From the NCBI GenBank assembly GCA_028455995.1, contig JABELC010000003.1, forward strand, positions 1 to 64,000: DNA of 64,000 bases, given 5' to 3'. This DNA is from Scleromitrula shiraiana. Its lineage: Eukaryota > Ascomycota > Leotiomycetes > Helotiales > Sclerotiniaceae. The first letter of the stretch is position 1; each line of letters starts with the position of its first letter. Positions 36,076-47,897 of the stretch are shown piece by piece. Made by a program: the position numbers and the translations under genes. A model generated the notes under the pieces. The model was not told the origin of the DNA. It saw only the letters and a program-made list of their open reading frames with translations, and ran no database searches.

Positions 36076-37353
36076 TCATGGCCTCAAACCCGCCTCCATC
36101 AATAGTTTCTCATTATCAGCTTCCTCATCTAACGGCTCCACCAACTCCTGGCTCTCAGCCCAATCAAATCTGTGATTCAATGGCTGACAAAATCTCAACT
36201 TGACTGTTCTCAGATGATTTAATCCTAGATGGTTCTTGGCGACCTCGGCTGCGAAAAGTTCTTGAATACCCTTGCCATAATCATCGAAAGGTTCTGGGGA
36301 CCACCCTGTGAGATAGAATGGATCTACCCATTGTCCGGTAAAAGAGTATTTTCCGTTGTTCGGTCTGTCGAGGCTGCCTTCTGTAGATTGACGTGCAATC
36401 CATCTATTCCTAGAGCGTGGCTTTTCTTGATTATAATGACCATAGCGAAAAATAAAGACGATCTTTGTAAGCAAGGGGAACTCGTGAAGCGCGCGTATTG
36501 CATCTGAAAATTTGAAAGGCGCCGTGGTATCCAAGATATTTTCGCCATATAACGCAATTTTTCTGATGAATGATTTAAAATTTGGTATTTTTTCGCCCAC
36601 TATCGGGATTGCATTTCTGAAATCGTAATCTAGATAGAACGGAACTGTTCTCTTATGGTTAGGATATCCATTGTAATCAAGAAGGAAGACATCGTCAATA
36701 AAGTTGCAATAAGCTGGATAATTCCCGTAAGGTTTTTGAACCGAGGGACTCAACGCCCAGGTAGTTGTCGAGATTGACTCGTAATCTGCTGGCATATACC
36801 GTTCTCTCACAACTTTGAAGAATTCTTTAGAGACCAGCATCAAGTTAAACGCCCCGTTGCAAATAAATGGAGGATCACGACGAAGATGAACTCGAAGACG
36901 ATGATGAGGTAATGCCATATTCATAATCATGTCCCGGAGCTCCCGTGGAAGCTTGACAAATTGTGGAAATGAGGCTTGTTTGACAGCGAGAACTTGGTTC
37001 CAGAAAGCAATCATTGTTTCGGATTCTTCCTTTTGCTTTTTATCGTACTCAACTAGCTGAAGAATGACTCTAGGTTTGAGTCTGGGAATCTTAGACATGC
37101 TTCTCGTTCTTGCAAGCTTTCTTAAAGTTTTGACCGTCCAATTGGTTGCAGAATAGCCCTCTTGGAGACTTTGCAACGCACTGAGTAAAAGTTCGTTGAG
37201 ATTTTGGAGATTGTCTTTCACGGATTCCTCGTCGGCAAATGCGAAGTATTCGTTGAGAGTATCGCTGGAATAATTCCGAAATTGGAGAGATACATTCTGA
37301 GGATTTATTGAGCTGTTCATCATATTGTCGGGTAGTATCGGACGTGGGGGCAT
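36076..37353 (-). CDS. 2EXR-domain fungal protein
   Basis: Its single open frame on minus runs from the ATG at 37353 (MPPRPILPDNMMNSS), giving 425 residues. The frame extends seven codons further to a TTG, which I do not use. The centre has the 2EXR-type block FPQFVKLPRELRDMIMNMALPHHRLRVHL. 2EXR proteins are an expanded, F-box-resembling family in filamentous ascomycetes with no proven function. The first 120 residues are Asn/Gln/Ser-containing and helical with basic KLARTRSMSKIPRLKPR. The remainder is mixed and ends with an acidic stretch (EEADNEKLL). It is intact. A short intron or extra 5' exon upstream cannot be ruled out. Confidence 0.78.
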   Translation of the reverse strand: MPPRPILPDNMMNSSINPQNVSLQFRNYSSDTLNEYFAFADEESVKDNLQNLNELLLSALQSLQEGYSATNWTVKTLRKLARTRSMSKIPRLKPRVILQLVEYDKKQKEESETMIAFWNQVLAVKQASFPQFVKLPRELRDMIMNMALPHHRLRVHLRRDPPFICNGAFNLMLVSKEFFKVVRERYMPADYESISTTTWALSPSVQKPYGNYPAYCNFIDDVFLLDYNGYPNHKRTVPFYLDYDFRNAIPIVGEKIPNFKSFIRKIALYGENILDTTAPFKFSDAIRALHEFPLLTKIVFIFRYGHYNQEKPRSRNRWIARQSTEGSLDRPNNGKYSFTGQWVDPFYLTGWSPEPFDDYGKGIQELFAAEVAKNHLGLNHLRTVKLRFCQPLNHRFDWAESQELVEPLDEEADNEKLLMEAGLRP

Positions 37354-39855
37354 GATTGGGAATTCTGATAACAACTGCTTGTGAACTGCATTGTGTAAGT
37401 GTCATGACATAGAATAGGTCAAGGAGAATGAACAGATTATGGAGACAAAAATGTACAAAAGCTTTACTTACTATAACTGCAGAAATTACTTAGGACTGAA
37501 GCTCCAAAACAGGAGCGTTATAATTATGGGGGGGGAGGGAAATGCCTCTATAACTTCGGAGAGTCGAAGCTCGAGTGTTCAATAACAAATGACCCAGCCA
37601 AGTGATGGGCGAGAGCTTTGACTTTAGCAGAAACTCCTTGAAATTGCTCTGATTCTTGGTCATGAAGGTTGAAGTTCGAAATGATCCGAGAAGCTGGAGT
37701 TGCGGAAATTTGTCACGAAGAGTTGATCAATGTAGTAACAAAGACCTGACTGCTTGTTCTGTAGAAGTAGACTTCTGAAAGATGAACCTCAAGAAAGATA
37801 GTGCTTTTGTTCTTTGTGAGTGATGAGGAAGGAGGATGTTCGAATAAACCCGAGAAAACCGACTTTCGAAGTATGTGACGAATGGACGGTCGATATGATG
37901 ATGAAAACCTTTGAGATAATTTAGGCCAAAGATGCTCAGATATGAAGCTTATAAATAACAGTGCTTTTGTTCTTGATGAGGAATGAGAAAGTATAAGGAA
38001 GAAAGTTCGAATAAATCCGAGAAACCTGAGTTGAGGAACTCTATGGATGATGTCGATCTAATTCTTGGAAGAAACGAGAAGAGTTGAGCAACCCAGATCT
38101 GATTTTTGGGAGAAATGAGGAGGAAGAAAGAAAGAGAGTTTGAAGATATCCTGGAAGATAAATCTTAAATGGTGTATCAATAAGAAAAGAAACATGTATA
38201 AGAAAATCGGGTAGAAGGTTCCCTTGTGCTTCGAGAGAGTGCCCCACATGAACTAATTATACCTGAGCTACTAGTAACCTCGATAAGATACAGTACCATT
38301 CCATAGACTTCCAAATATGCGGCAATGCCTGAAATTATATGGGCATTATTTTCAACTACAAGGCTCTTATCGAATAATACACAATAGGTTTCCTACCTTT
38401 CCCCTGCAGAAATGACGATTCCAAAATGCGAGATAAAGAATCTCGCTCTATTTTGTTAAGCGAAGCCCAAATTCACCCCTTTAACAACTAACAGTCTATT
38501 CTAGTATCATCCAAAGACATATTCAAACGAGAAATTACAAAGCTTAATATCTCAAACATTGAATATTGAATTATCTTCTAGAGAAGAATTAGCAAGCAAC
38601 AAAGTGAATATCTTCACAAAATTCTACATCTTTTTATAGAATATTTCAAGGAAACATGAAAGGGACGGAAAGTAGATAGCCGAATTTTGATAATTGATGA
38701 GTAAACAATAAGGTGATTACACTTATTATTAATACTTGATAAAAGACCAATTCTTTGAACGAGAGCCGCGTAGAACCGTCTTACGTCACATCTCACGGGT
38801 ATTCGAAAGTTTTCTAGATCGATGAACAACACACAGATGATTGGAGGTTGATATTATTCTTCGCTCTGTACAGGGTTTGAATTTCCTTCTAGCTTCTACC
38901 TCCACTTAAGATGCAGTATGACCTTTTTCCTTCCATCAATCCCCATCCTCTATAATTCATCTTAACACCCCCGCCCCCCTTTTCTCCCTTCCATACCTTT
39001 CTCCTTTTTTTCTTCTAGCAATCCGTATTATTATCATCACACATTCTCAGAGAGGGCCTCCAATATCTAGGTATACCTCCTCGGTACTAGGGTTTTGCGA
39101 TCGCGCAGACAGTCTGCACATGAATTTCGTCACCGACCATATTAACCAGAGGGCAAGTTGAGCTGACCATTATCCAACATCAAAGGTATAAGATCTTTCT
39201 AAAATGAATATGCTCGAAAATATATCATATATCCTGACAAGTACATCCCATTATCAAAAAAAAAAAAGATACATCGATTTAACAAAACCATATAATTCCA
39301 CCTCATCACCCGACTTCGTTTGAGATCGCGAACAAACTAGTAGACACAGAAAATCGAGCTAACACGCATGAACTGACGACAACACATCTTGACTCAACAG
39401 CTAATTCGCATCCCTACTTGGTACTTGGTACTCATTTCCCCGTCGGGTTCATTCAGTAACTTGTATACGCCGCACTATCCTGTGTCTTCGATCATCTGCT
39501 CAAGCTCGAAATCTAGAAGGAGAAATACCGATGGGTATCTCATGGATGAATTTGAGCGGATGGTGCTTCATTCATTTTATATTGTATGATTGAAGCACTG
39601 GAAATTCTATAGGTGGTTTTGATGCTCAGGTATTCATATCTGCTTCGGAGCTATCGCCAGACAGATAATCTTTTTCCAGATAGACTAGAATGAGATGCAT
39701 TCATATATAATTATAACAGCTGCTACGTAGTAAAAATGAACAAATTAACATACATACCTCGAAGTAATTACAATGATAACAATTATCTATTAATACCCAA
39801 TATCTATATCTTTATATATATCCAATTCCAACTTTAACCCTATTTCCTCCTCATC
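37354..39855. other. Intergenic with a degenerate direct duplication
   Basis: Two related stretches lie at about 37801-37860 and 37960-38030. Each contains GTGCTTTTGTTCTT, then GATGAGGAA, then GTTCGAATAAA(C/T)CCGAGAAA, separated by about 160 bases. No gene was identified in either strand of this 2.5 kb. The frames at minus 38041-38249 and plus 39389-39589 lack motifs. Confidence 0.5.
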
Positions 39856-41518
39856 TCAGCTAGACCCCACCTCCACTTCATCCGCATCCCCCTCCCCCTC
39901 CCCATCGCAACCCCCCAAATTCTCCAACTCCAACCCACAGCAAAGTTCCCCATCCACGTCCTCCAACAACCCCACCAACCCCTCCCCAAACCCATGTCTC
40001 AATTCCCTCCCCCACTCCTTCCCCCCCCTAATCTCACACGCCGTCTTCACGTTAAACGAGCCCACCAAACTCTTAATACTTCTGAACGAGAGGCCCTTAT
40101 GCGGCACTTTAGGAAGGGGGTATAAATCATGGATGCAGGCTTCTTTGATGAGCATGCCGAGAACCATGGCGTCGCATTGGAGACGCGCGTGTTCGGTGTC
40201 TTGATCGTCCCAGGTGGGGTGCACGAGTGGACAGATGGGGGTGGAGGATTGGTATTTTTGGATTGTGGATTCAAGGGCTGAGATGGCGCGGGTCATGGCT
40301 TTCTGGCGGATGCTTTCGATAGAGTCTGGGGTTTGTTAGTTTGGAAAGATTGTCATGATAGAAGTTAGACGGATCAATTTACCGATTATTATTATTGGTA
40401 TGGGTATATTCCAACCCATTTCAACCATCCATTCTTCAATACTTTTCGTACTTTCCCTTTGGAAAAGTCGTGTCATCTTCTGGAATTGTGCTGACATCTC
40501 AAATACCCAGGAGATAAAAAGCCATTGTAATCCAACCCTACTCTCTTGTACAGAATCTATACCCCATGAGAAACTAGGAAACATATATAATAATGCTGAA
40601 GTCCAAGCATCTGAATATACTTGTACTGCCTCATGCATTTCGTATTTATCCACCAATATAGCGATATGCGTTAATAGCTCCAGATTAACTTTTTTAGGAA
40701 CCCGTTTGTGGTGACAATGAATGATATCAACCAGGATTCTCATTGCGTCGGGGTGGTCGTCTGGGAGCGGGACTCCCTCTCTATAGATGTTTCGTTGTAG
40801 CATAGTTTTGAAAACCGGGGATACAAGTATCATATGTTTGGATGAAACCAGCATATGTATATCAACAAGTTCCTTTTTCTTCACGTTTTCATTGGCCTTC
40901 TCTTTTGATTCATGTTCTTCCTCCTCTTCATTATCCTCGTCGTCCCCATCATCATCGTTGTCATCGTCATCGTCACTCGGAATACTGATAGCAGAATCAT
41001 CTACCGGGAGCTGTCGAGCCTTCTTCCTGCGCCCAATCCCAATCCTGTTCCCGGCTCGTTTTCCTTCTTCTTTAACACTCTCTTGCCGCTCAGTCAATAC
41101 AAGCAATAAATCACCATCCGGATCAATCACCATTCTCTTCGCCATTTTTCTGCGCCGAAGAGCTTCGGCTGATAACGATGATTCGGAATGAAGTTGTACT
41201 TCATCTCCTCGTTTTCTTTTCCCATTTGCCCGGGGCTCAGTAACTTCAACTTCACCCCCCTGTAATCGATGAACCAATTTAACGCGTTTGTTCCTATGCA
41301 CCGGGGATCCTGACACGGTTGTTGTTGTTGTTGTTGTGGTTGTTGTTGTCCTTTCTCCCGCGGATGATGATTCTGCGGGGAAATGTTGCGGGAATAATGC
41401 GCGAAGGAAGCTGAATCGAGGCGGTTCGATTGATGTTAGTTGACTTTAATTTATCATTAACATGGCTGGAGATGAGAGTATGGGGAAGGAGATGGAATAT
41501 TTACCGTTCACTGTGCAT
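39856..41518 (-). CDS. BTB/POZ-domain protein, copy A
   Basis: Three exons on minus (41518-41505, 41410-40383, 40325-39856) give 503 residues. The first exon is only 14 bases (MHSE plus two bases) and is inferred from a CTAAC...ATTCAG acceptor at 41411. Its frame joins exactly to RFLRALFPQHFPAE. Features in order: a Thr run (CAA/ACA repeat), basic KRKR, the family motif VIDPDGDLLLVL (about 99-110), an Asp/Glu-rich tract (about 149-175), and the BTB core starting DIHMLVSSKHMILVSPVFKT (about 188-290). After a phase-1 intron behind IPIPIIIIG comes the C-terminal block CDAMVLGMLIKEACIHDLYP. BTB domains dimerise or serve as Cullin-3 adaptors; the partner here is unknown. It is the same family as the 53-62 kb array. 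Confidence 0.85.
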
Positions 41519-42249
41519 TTGTCTGGAGTGATGGATTGGTGGATTCATATGAGCGGAATAACTTTATACAAAATTGAGCTATGTTCTTTGTTAATGGATA
41601 TGAACAAAATGTATGAAAATCTGTATTGATTGAAGATATGGAAGTTTGGGAAGTAAAAGAAAAGTTACGAGGCTGAAGGTAAAGTAGTATCCGTGAGAGC
41701 GTTAAGGTTTTCTTAGCCTTGCAGATTTGTAGATCAGAGTGGAGCAGGGGTGGTTGATAGGGAAACCAGACGAAACTTGGAAATAGTTGAAACATCTCCT
41801 CGAGCTTGGACTTGGGATTTAACGACGATGATATCGTGCATTTATGTTTGAGTAAACCCATCAATTTGATATTTCATGAGACTTCTTCTCGGTCTCGAGA
41901 TTCTTACACTTATTCAATGTCTAATCCTCTGCAAAAAAAGCCATGTCTGTCGTCAGCTACATGCCGCCAAGGCCAAGCCAAAATTTCATGGCATTACTAG
42001 CATTCAGGAACGGCCCGCCGCCACATTCCATTCTATGAATTTAGCGAAGACGACTATTTGGACTTCATAACTTCATTATTGCTGTCCTAATGTCCAAAAA
42101 CCTACATTCTCAATAAGGTAAGGGTATGTCCATCCATCCATCATAAATCCGATAAATCCGATAAATCCGAATCCAATTTGTCCCCGATTCATCCCCCATC
42201 CCCCATCACCGACCATCCAACCATCTATCCAATCCAACTCAACCCAAAA
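41519..42249. other. Intergenic, no supported gene
   Basis: It contains a GATAAATCC triplicate near 42147-42175 and C-rich sequence near 42180-42240. It should hold the promoter of BTB copy A and the 3' flank of the MFS gene. Confidence 0.5.
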
Positions 42250-44091
42250 TCACAAAACATATCTAAACCTAGGACCATCATTTTCCTCACCCACACCCAT
42301 TGTAGCACCAACATCCTTTCCCTCCTCGCCCACCACCTTCCCATCCCTATCTCTCCTTCCAACCGCCCCCCATTTCTCATCCAGTTTCTTATTTTCCCAA
42401 TTCAATAGCGTTCGCAATACAAATGCCAGTATGCCATTGAATATCATAAACGCCGTACATACCCACATCCCCATTCGATAGTAAGGCGAATCCTCCGTGG
42501 GGTAGATGCGTGTACCGAGGAGAGGACCGCATTGGCCTACGATGTTGAGGATGGCGATTCCGGTTCCGCGTTTGGTGTCGGATCCTTGGTTGTTGAGGAC
42601 CCAGGGGAGGATATTGGCTATGCTGGGGAAGATACCCGCGGCTGCGAGGAAGACACCTGTGTAGCGGGGAGCGGTGGAGGATGTTGCGGCCTTATTTTTT
42701 CTATTTTTAGCATGGTTTTCTTTATTTTTTCAATGGGGATATAAATGAACGTACGAGTAAAATATATCCGACAGCCCCGAGAATAGAAAGACACATGATT
42801 ACATAGCCTCGTTGTTGAGTTCGATCAGCAATGTAAGTGGATGCGATGACAACAAGGAACGCGAGAAAATATGGCGGTGCTGACAACCCCTGCGCATTGA
42901 TGGAGGAGAAGCCCATCTCCTTTAAGATAGTAGGGAGGAAAACTGGTAGCGAGCTGAAGGAGACATTGCAGGAAAAATACATCATAGCAGTAAGGTAGTT
43001 CTAATCAAGTTAGTGACTACCATAAGAACGCATACGCAGATTGGAAAAGAGCTAGAAATTACCTTTGGATCAACAAGAGCAGCACCAATATCCGCCCAAT
43101 TAATACCACCAACCCTATGTTCCTCTTCGGCACCAACTTGTCTGACCCCTCTCGCCTTAGCAACCAATTTCTCTTCTTCATTTAAGAAACTCGCTTTCTC
43201 AGCACTATCAGGCAGTATAAAAAACGTCGCAATCCCCACCACAACCGACGGCAAGCCCTCCACCAAAAACAAAAGCCTCCAATTAGCAATATGTTTACCA
43301 TCGCCACTCGTAATACCATACGCCAACGCGCCCGCAAAACAAGTCGCCAGTGGGGCCGCGCTCAAAAACACACCAATCCTAACGCCAACCTCATGTCTGA
43401 GGTAGAAAAACGACAAGAGATACGGAACACCGGGACCATAACCTGCTTCTAAGAGGCCGAGAAAGAATCGGGCGGCCATCATTCCGTGCCAGGAGAACGT
43501 AGCCGCTTGGAGCGTGGCGATGGTTCCCCAGCCGACGACGCAGAATGTGGCCCAGATGTGGGGGGGGACGACTTTCCACATTAACGCGAACCACTCAAAC
43601 AGGATATAGGCGATGTAGAAGATTGTTAAGAGCCATTGATATTCGGAGCTCGAGATACCTAGATCGTCGTCCATTCCGGCGATTCGCGCATTTCTGTATA
43701 GAGATGCTGTGTTAGACAAATGACTTACATATACATAGTGTATAGTAGGATAGGATGTAATAGAAAAGAAAAGAAAGATCATAACCACTAACCCGATATT
43801 CGAACGATCAAGATAAGAAAGCAAATCTACACCCCCATTCAAAAAACACAATTAGCACATCACATTCCATCAATAACTACTCATGATCCTCCCTCATTTC
43901 ATTCCATTTTATCCCATCTTTTTCGTAGATAAATACTCACACAACAACATAACCCAAGGAACAAGTCTCCTATCCAATTTCCTCACCAATCTCCTCTGAA
44001 CCGCTTCATCAATCACGTATCCATTTTGCGCACTTGGCACTTCACGCGCCACCTCGAGGTGGGCGGATTCGACTTTTTCTGAGGATGCCAT
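42250..44091 (-). CDS. MFS transporter, anion:cation symporter (allantoate/nicotinate permease-like) family
   Basis: Five exons on minus (44091-43941, 43826-43793, 43693-43063, 43000-42755, 42690-42250) give 500 residues. All junctions keep frame, including a 34-base second exon that supplies YLLSYLDRSNIG. That sequence and the following NARIAGMDDDLGISSSEYQW are the Dal5/Tna1 family signature at the end of helix 1. FFLGLLEAGYGPGVPYLLSFFYLRHEVGVR marks helices 4-5. Later blocks include GYVIMCLSILGAVGYILL and the QGSDTKRGTGIAILNIVGQCGPLLG segment of helices 10-11. The C-terminus is charged and cytoplasmic. Family members import allantoate, nicotinate, vitamins or other small carboxylates with protons. 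The substrate cannot be read from sequence. Confidence 0.9.
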
Positions 44092-44994
44092 TGGTCTAAT
44101 GTTGTTTTCTCGGTCTCATATATGAGAATTGTACAGATAAGATAGGATAGGATAGGGTAGGTTTGTTTGGCGATTTGGTTTGGTTTGGTTTGGTTTGGTT
44201 GGTAGAAATGGGGATTGATGGATAATGATCTCGGAATGAACTCTCCTGCTGGTTGGGGAGGCTTATATAGATGGATGAATTTGTGCGCGGGGTAGATAGT
44301 GCGGTGTAGAAGTAAAACTTGATTGAGATATTTAATGTATACGTAAATTTTGATCGGAATCAATTCACTAGATTGACTGATCAATTGATTGATAGGTCGG
44401 CGAGAAGTGTGTATTGACTGATTTTATCCGAACCAAAAAAACTTTGTGGAATAAATAAGATTGAACAAGAAAAAAAACTTTCATTCACTTTGGTCGAAAT
44501 GATCTCTCCATCTCTCTTGTATACATATATATACATACATACATACATACATACATATACATACATTTTCCATCCCACTCATGTTCAACTATGATACATT
44601 TTCCATCCCACTCATGTACCAACTATGTAATATGCACACATCATGCAGTGTGATGTGACGAGAGCAGCAGCTCGCATTGAGTGAGGGGAAGTACCCATGG
44701 GTTCAGCACTCACCTTCCTAATTCGGAAAGTTTCGACTGGGGTAGTATGGGGACCCCGCAAATGGTTCATTTGTTTTTGTTTCTATGGTTTATTGGTTGC
44801 GTTTTCTATGTTATGAATGTAGATCTCTGGTATTTTGGAGGTAGCTGATTTGATGGTCGGATCGAGCGGGCCGTGTTGAATGTATACCGTGAGTGCGATG
44901 TTCGGAGGGTATGATATGTTACGTACATGTGGTTCGCCAGCAAGCTTTCGAGCAAGGATATTTTCAGGTGTGCATTTTTCATTGTGGGAGTGTG

Positions 44995-45092
44995 TATGGA
45001 TGTCTGTATGGATGGATGTCTGTGGGGGTGGATGTCTGTGGGGGTGGATGTCTGTATGAATGGATGTCTGTATGGATGGATGTCTGTATAGA
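44995..45092. repeat. Minisatellite, unit about 16-18 bases
   Basis: About six imperfect tandem copies of a unit like TGGATGTCTGTATGGA, with GGGGG-containing variants in the middle copies. It lies between MFS and the DUF8004-type gene. Confidence 0.75.
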
Positions 45093-45605
45093 ATGGATAG
45101 GTGTTGATGAATAGCTACATTGGTATGATATAGTATATATGTTACGTATATTGAGCTTGGGATTATGGTCCCGGACCCAGGTTGTCGGTGTTATAGCGTC
45201 GATAGATGTTTAGAAATGAGAGGGTAGGTGTGGATGGGAAATATAACAGCATTGTACGAGTAGTGTAATAGAAAATTACTTAGATATATATTTGGCTGAT
45301 AGAGAAAGAAAGAATTCAAATTTGTTGATGATTCCTCTTCGATATATTATAACTCATATACTTTCAGTCTCAGCATTGCTTATGATGGAATCTTTATCTG
45401 GGACTTGGTCTTGATACATCAACTTTGATGTGGTGATATATCACTAGGTATTACTATACCACCCCCATTTTTATTTGAGTTTTATATCTATCATCTTTGG
45501 CTGGTTTATCCGAAGTGTGGAGTGGATAGCTTTATTGAGGATTTGCAGTAGTTTAAAATGTTTATAGGTAAATCTGTGCACAAGCCTGATAAAGAAGATG
45601 AACAA

Positions 45606-45870
45606 ATTATGAAGATTATGAAGATTATGAAGATTATGAAGATTATGAAGATTATGAAGATTATGAAGATTATGAAGATTATGAAGATTATGAAGATTAT
45701 GAAGATTATGAAGATTATGAAGATTATGAAGATTATGAAGATTATGAAGATTATGAAGATTATGAAGATTATGAAGATTATGAAGATTATGAAGATTATG
45801 AAGATTATGAAGATTATGAAGATTATGAAGATTATGAAGATTATGAAGATTATGAAGATTATGAAGATTA
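45606..45870. repeat. 9-base minisatellite, about 29 copies
   Basis: The unit ATTATGAAG repeats about 29 times almost without error, then degenerates to TATTATGAAAAAG variants up to about 45910. Because 9 is a multiple of 3, two plus frames stay open, reading Met-Lys-Ile and Tyr-Glu-Asp repeats. The third is closed by TGA in every unit. Confidence 0.9.
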
Positions 45871-46584
45871 TGAATATTATGAAAAAGATTATGAAAAAGA
45901 TTATGAAAACTTTAAAAATCTAAATTTATTTTAAGAACATAAATTGCGCCACAATCTCAGCCTCCAATTTCCATGGCATCAAAAAAAGAAGACTTTCTTC
46001 CATAACATACTTCCGTACCCTCATGCACAATGTCTCAGCCACGTTCTCGGAGGTTTATAGGCCGTAACCACCAAGACGGAACCCCAAGACCAAGAAGTCC
46101 CAAGGACAGAAATTTCGAAATTTTGAAATTTTGTCTTGCAATCACAACATCAGTTAAGGCTCATGTGCCCCCCGTGCTGTGCCATTTTATTTTCCCTAAG
46201 GGTGAGAGTGATTTATTAATCACAAGAAGAGAAGATGATACAATTTCTTAATCTAATGATTTTGAGCTTTTTATACAGTATATAGTGAGTGGCATTGGCG
46301 TGCATAATTCTTAGGACTACATACTACTATATATAACATACTACTTATTACATAGTAGAGATATTAAGAGCTTCCAAGTCAGCCAAGCTAAGCTACCCTT
46401 CAAAGTTTTGACAGTTACTGGGCGGCTGCTTCGAAAGAATTCAGGGTTTCGAATGATAATATAATACCGGTAATGATTCTAGAGCTGAGTTCATTGCGTA
46501 TGCTTATGTGTATACGTATGCGTATGAGTTAATAATAATAAGTATAGAAACAGCTGAATGAAGCTGATCTGAGTTGAATTAAGT

Positions 46585-46649
46585 TCATATTGATATATTC
46601 ATATTGATATATTCATATTGATATATTCATATTGATATATTCATATTGT
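46585..46649. repeat. 14-base tandem repeat, about 4-5 copies
   Basis: The unit ATATTCATATTGAT is followed directly by a short (ATTGA)n tract to about 46683. Confidence 0.85.
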
Positions 46650-47897
46650 TATTGAATTGAATTGAATTGAATTGAATTGAATTCAACGTGCTGTCTACCT
46701 ATTACGACTTTCACAACGGATACGAGATAAATCCAAGGCTATCTAATAATAAGGCTATCCAAGGCTTGTACTTATTAATGAATGACCTTATTTATTTAAT
46801 TTCACTTATTATTATTATTTTACTTCCATTAATTCGGTACCGACGACAATAATAACACCTGATATTCCACTTCTTTTTCTTCTTCTTCTTCTTCTTCTTC
46901 TTTTTTTATGCTGATTTCTTCATCTTCCGTCTTGCCGGTTTGTACTACAGTATAATAATATTCAATTTATCAGCATATCCTGTTTTATGATAATCTTATT
47001 ATTACTGTTCTTCCATCCAAAAAAAAAAAACCTCATCTCATAAAACATCGCAACATTCGGGATTTCAAGCATCTATCATCCACCAACTATAAGAATATCA
47101 GGAACAGAAACGAGATATTAAATTTTATATTTACATGATCTTCAAACAAGGAACAAATACTTAATCATCCTAGAAAACGGTTTCAATCATTCAGTTCATC
47201 TACGAGTACTCCGTATTTAATTATCCACTTTTCAAACAATTCAACTTATTACTGTGCTTCCACTTCCGTACTGGATTTCGTACTATCACCGCTATTATTG
47301 CCGCGTCACCTGGATTACCGGTCTGACATATTTCTCTCGTTTTCCATCAATCTCCATATTTCATAATATAGTTCTACGAGAACTTCACGAACCCGACCCC
47401 GACGGACGACTCTCCCATTTCTCAACCTCCTGCCATTATACTTTGTACGCAAACAATAACGACAAGGACGAGGAATATAGAAATAAGGGATTTACCAACA
47501 GTTACCTACATATCCGTGTCATCTCTCTATACTATACCCACGACATCAGAATACCCTGATACCTTGATACCTTGATACCTTGATACCTTGATACCCTTAT
47601 ACCCTTATACCCTTATATTACTCTCCTTACCGCATTCAAGCGCGTATCCATACCAATATCCATACCAAAGGTCCCATACCCATACTCATACCCATACCCA
47701 TACCCATACCCATTCATTTACCGGAATTCATGGGGATCTTTCTGGAAGCCGAAAAAAAAAAGAGGATTTAGAAAATCAAAAGATCCACTTGCAAATTCCA
47801 TCCCTATTTCGAAATTTTATACCAATAGAAAGAAAAGTAGGGGTGAGAAGGAGAGAGTAGTAGCAGAGACTCGACTCGGAGGGAAACGTCTTACGAT

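Larger units (their letters stand above)
44092..47897. other. Long intergenic, satellite-rich region
   Basis: This 3.8 kb has no convincing gene. It carries TTGGT repeats (about 44177-44201), ATAC repeats (about 44520-44572) and several minisatellites listed separately. It also has (TTGAA)n near 46650-46683, a TTC tract near 46870-46901, CCTTGATA and CCTTATA repeats at 47555-47620 and a CCCATA repeat near 47680-47713. The right part is probably the leader and promoter of the DUF8004-type gene. A 73-codon frame at 46030-46251 starting MSQPRSRRFIGRN is not recognisable. Confidence 0.6.

Noticed and set aside
45606..45870. Possible CRISPR-like array
   Set aside because: Units are 9 bases and contiguous with no spacers, and the DNA is eukaryotic.
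45558..45923. 121-codon open frame of Met-Lys-Ile repeats
   Set aside because: It is produced by the 9-base satellite. There is no non-repetitive domain and the other strand and frame are equally open.
47254..47559. 101-codon frame upstream of the DUF8004-type gene
   Set aside because: It is non-conserved in appearance and lies in a repeat-rich leader; it is more likely untranslated.
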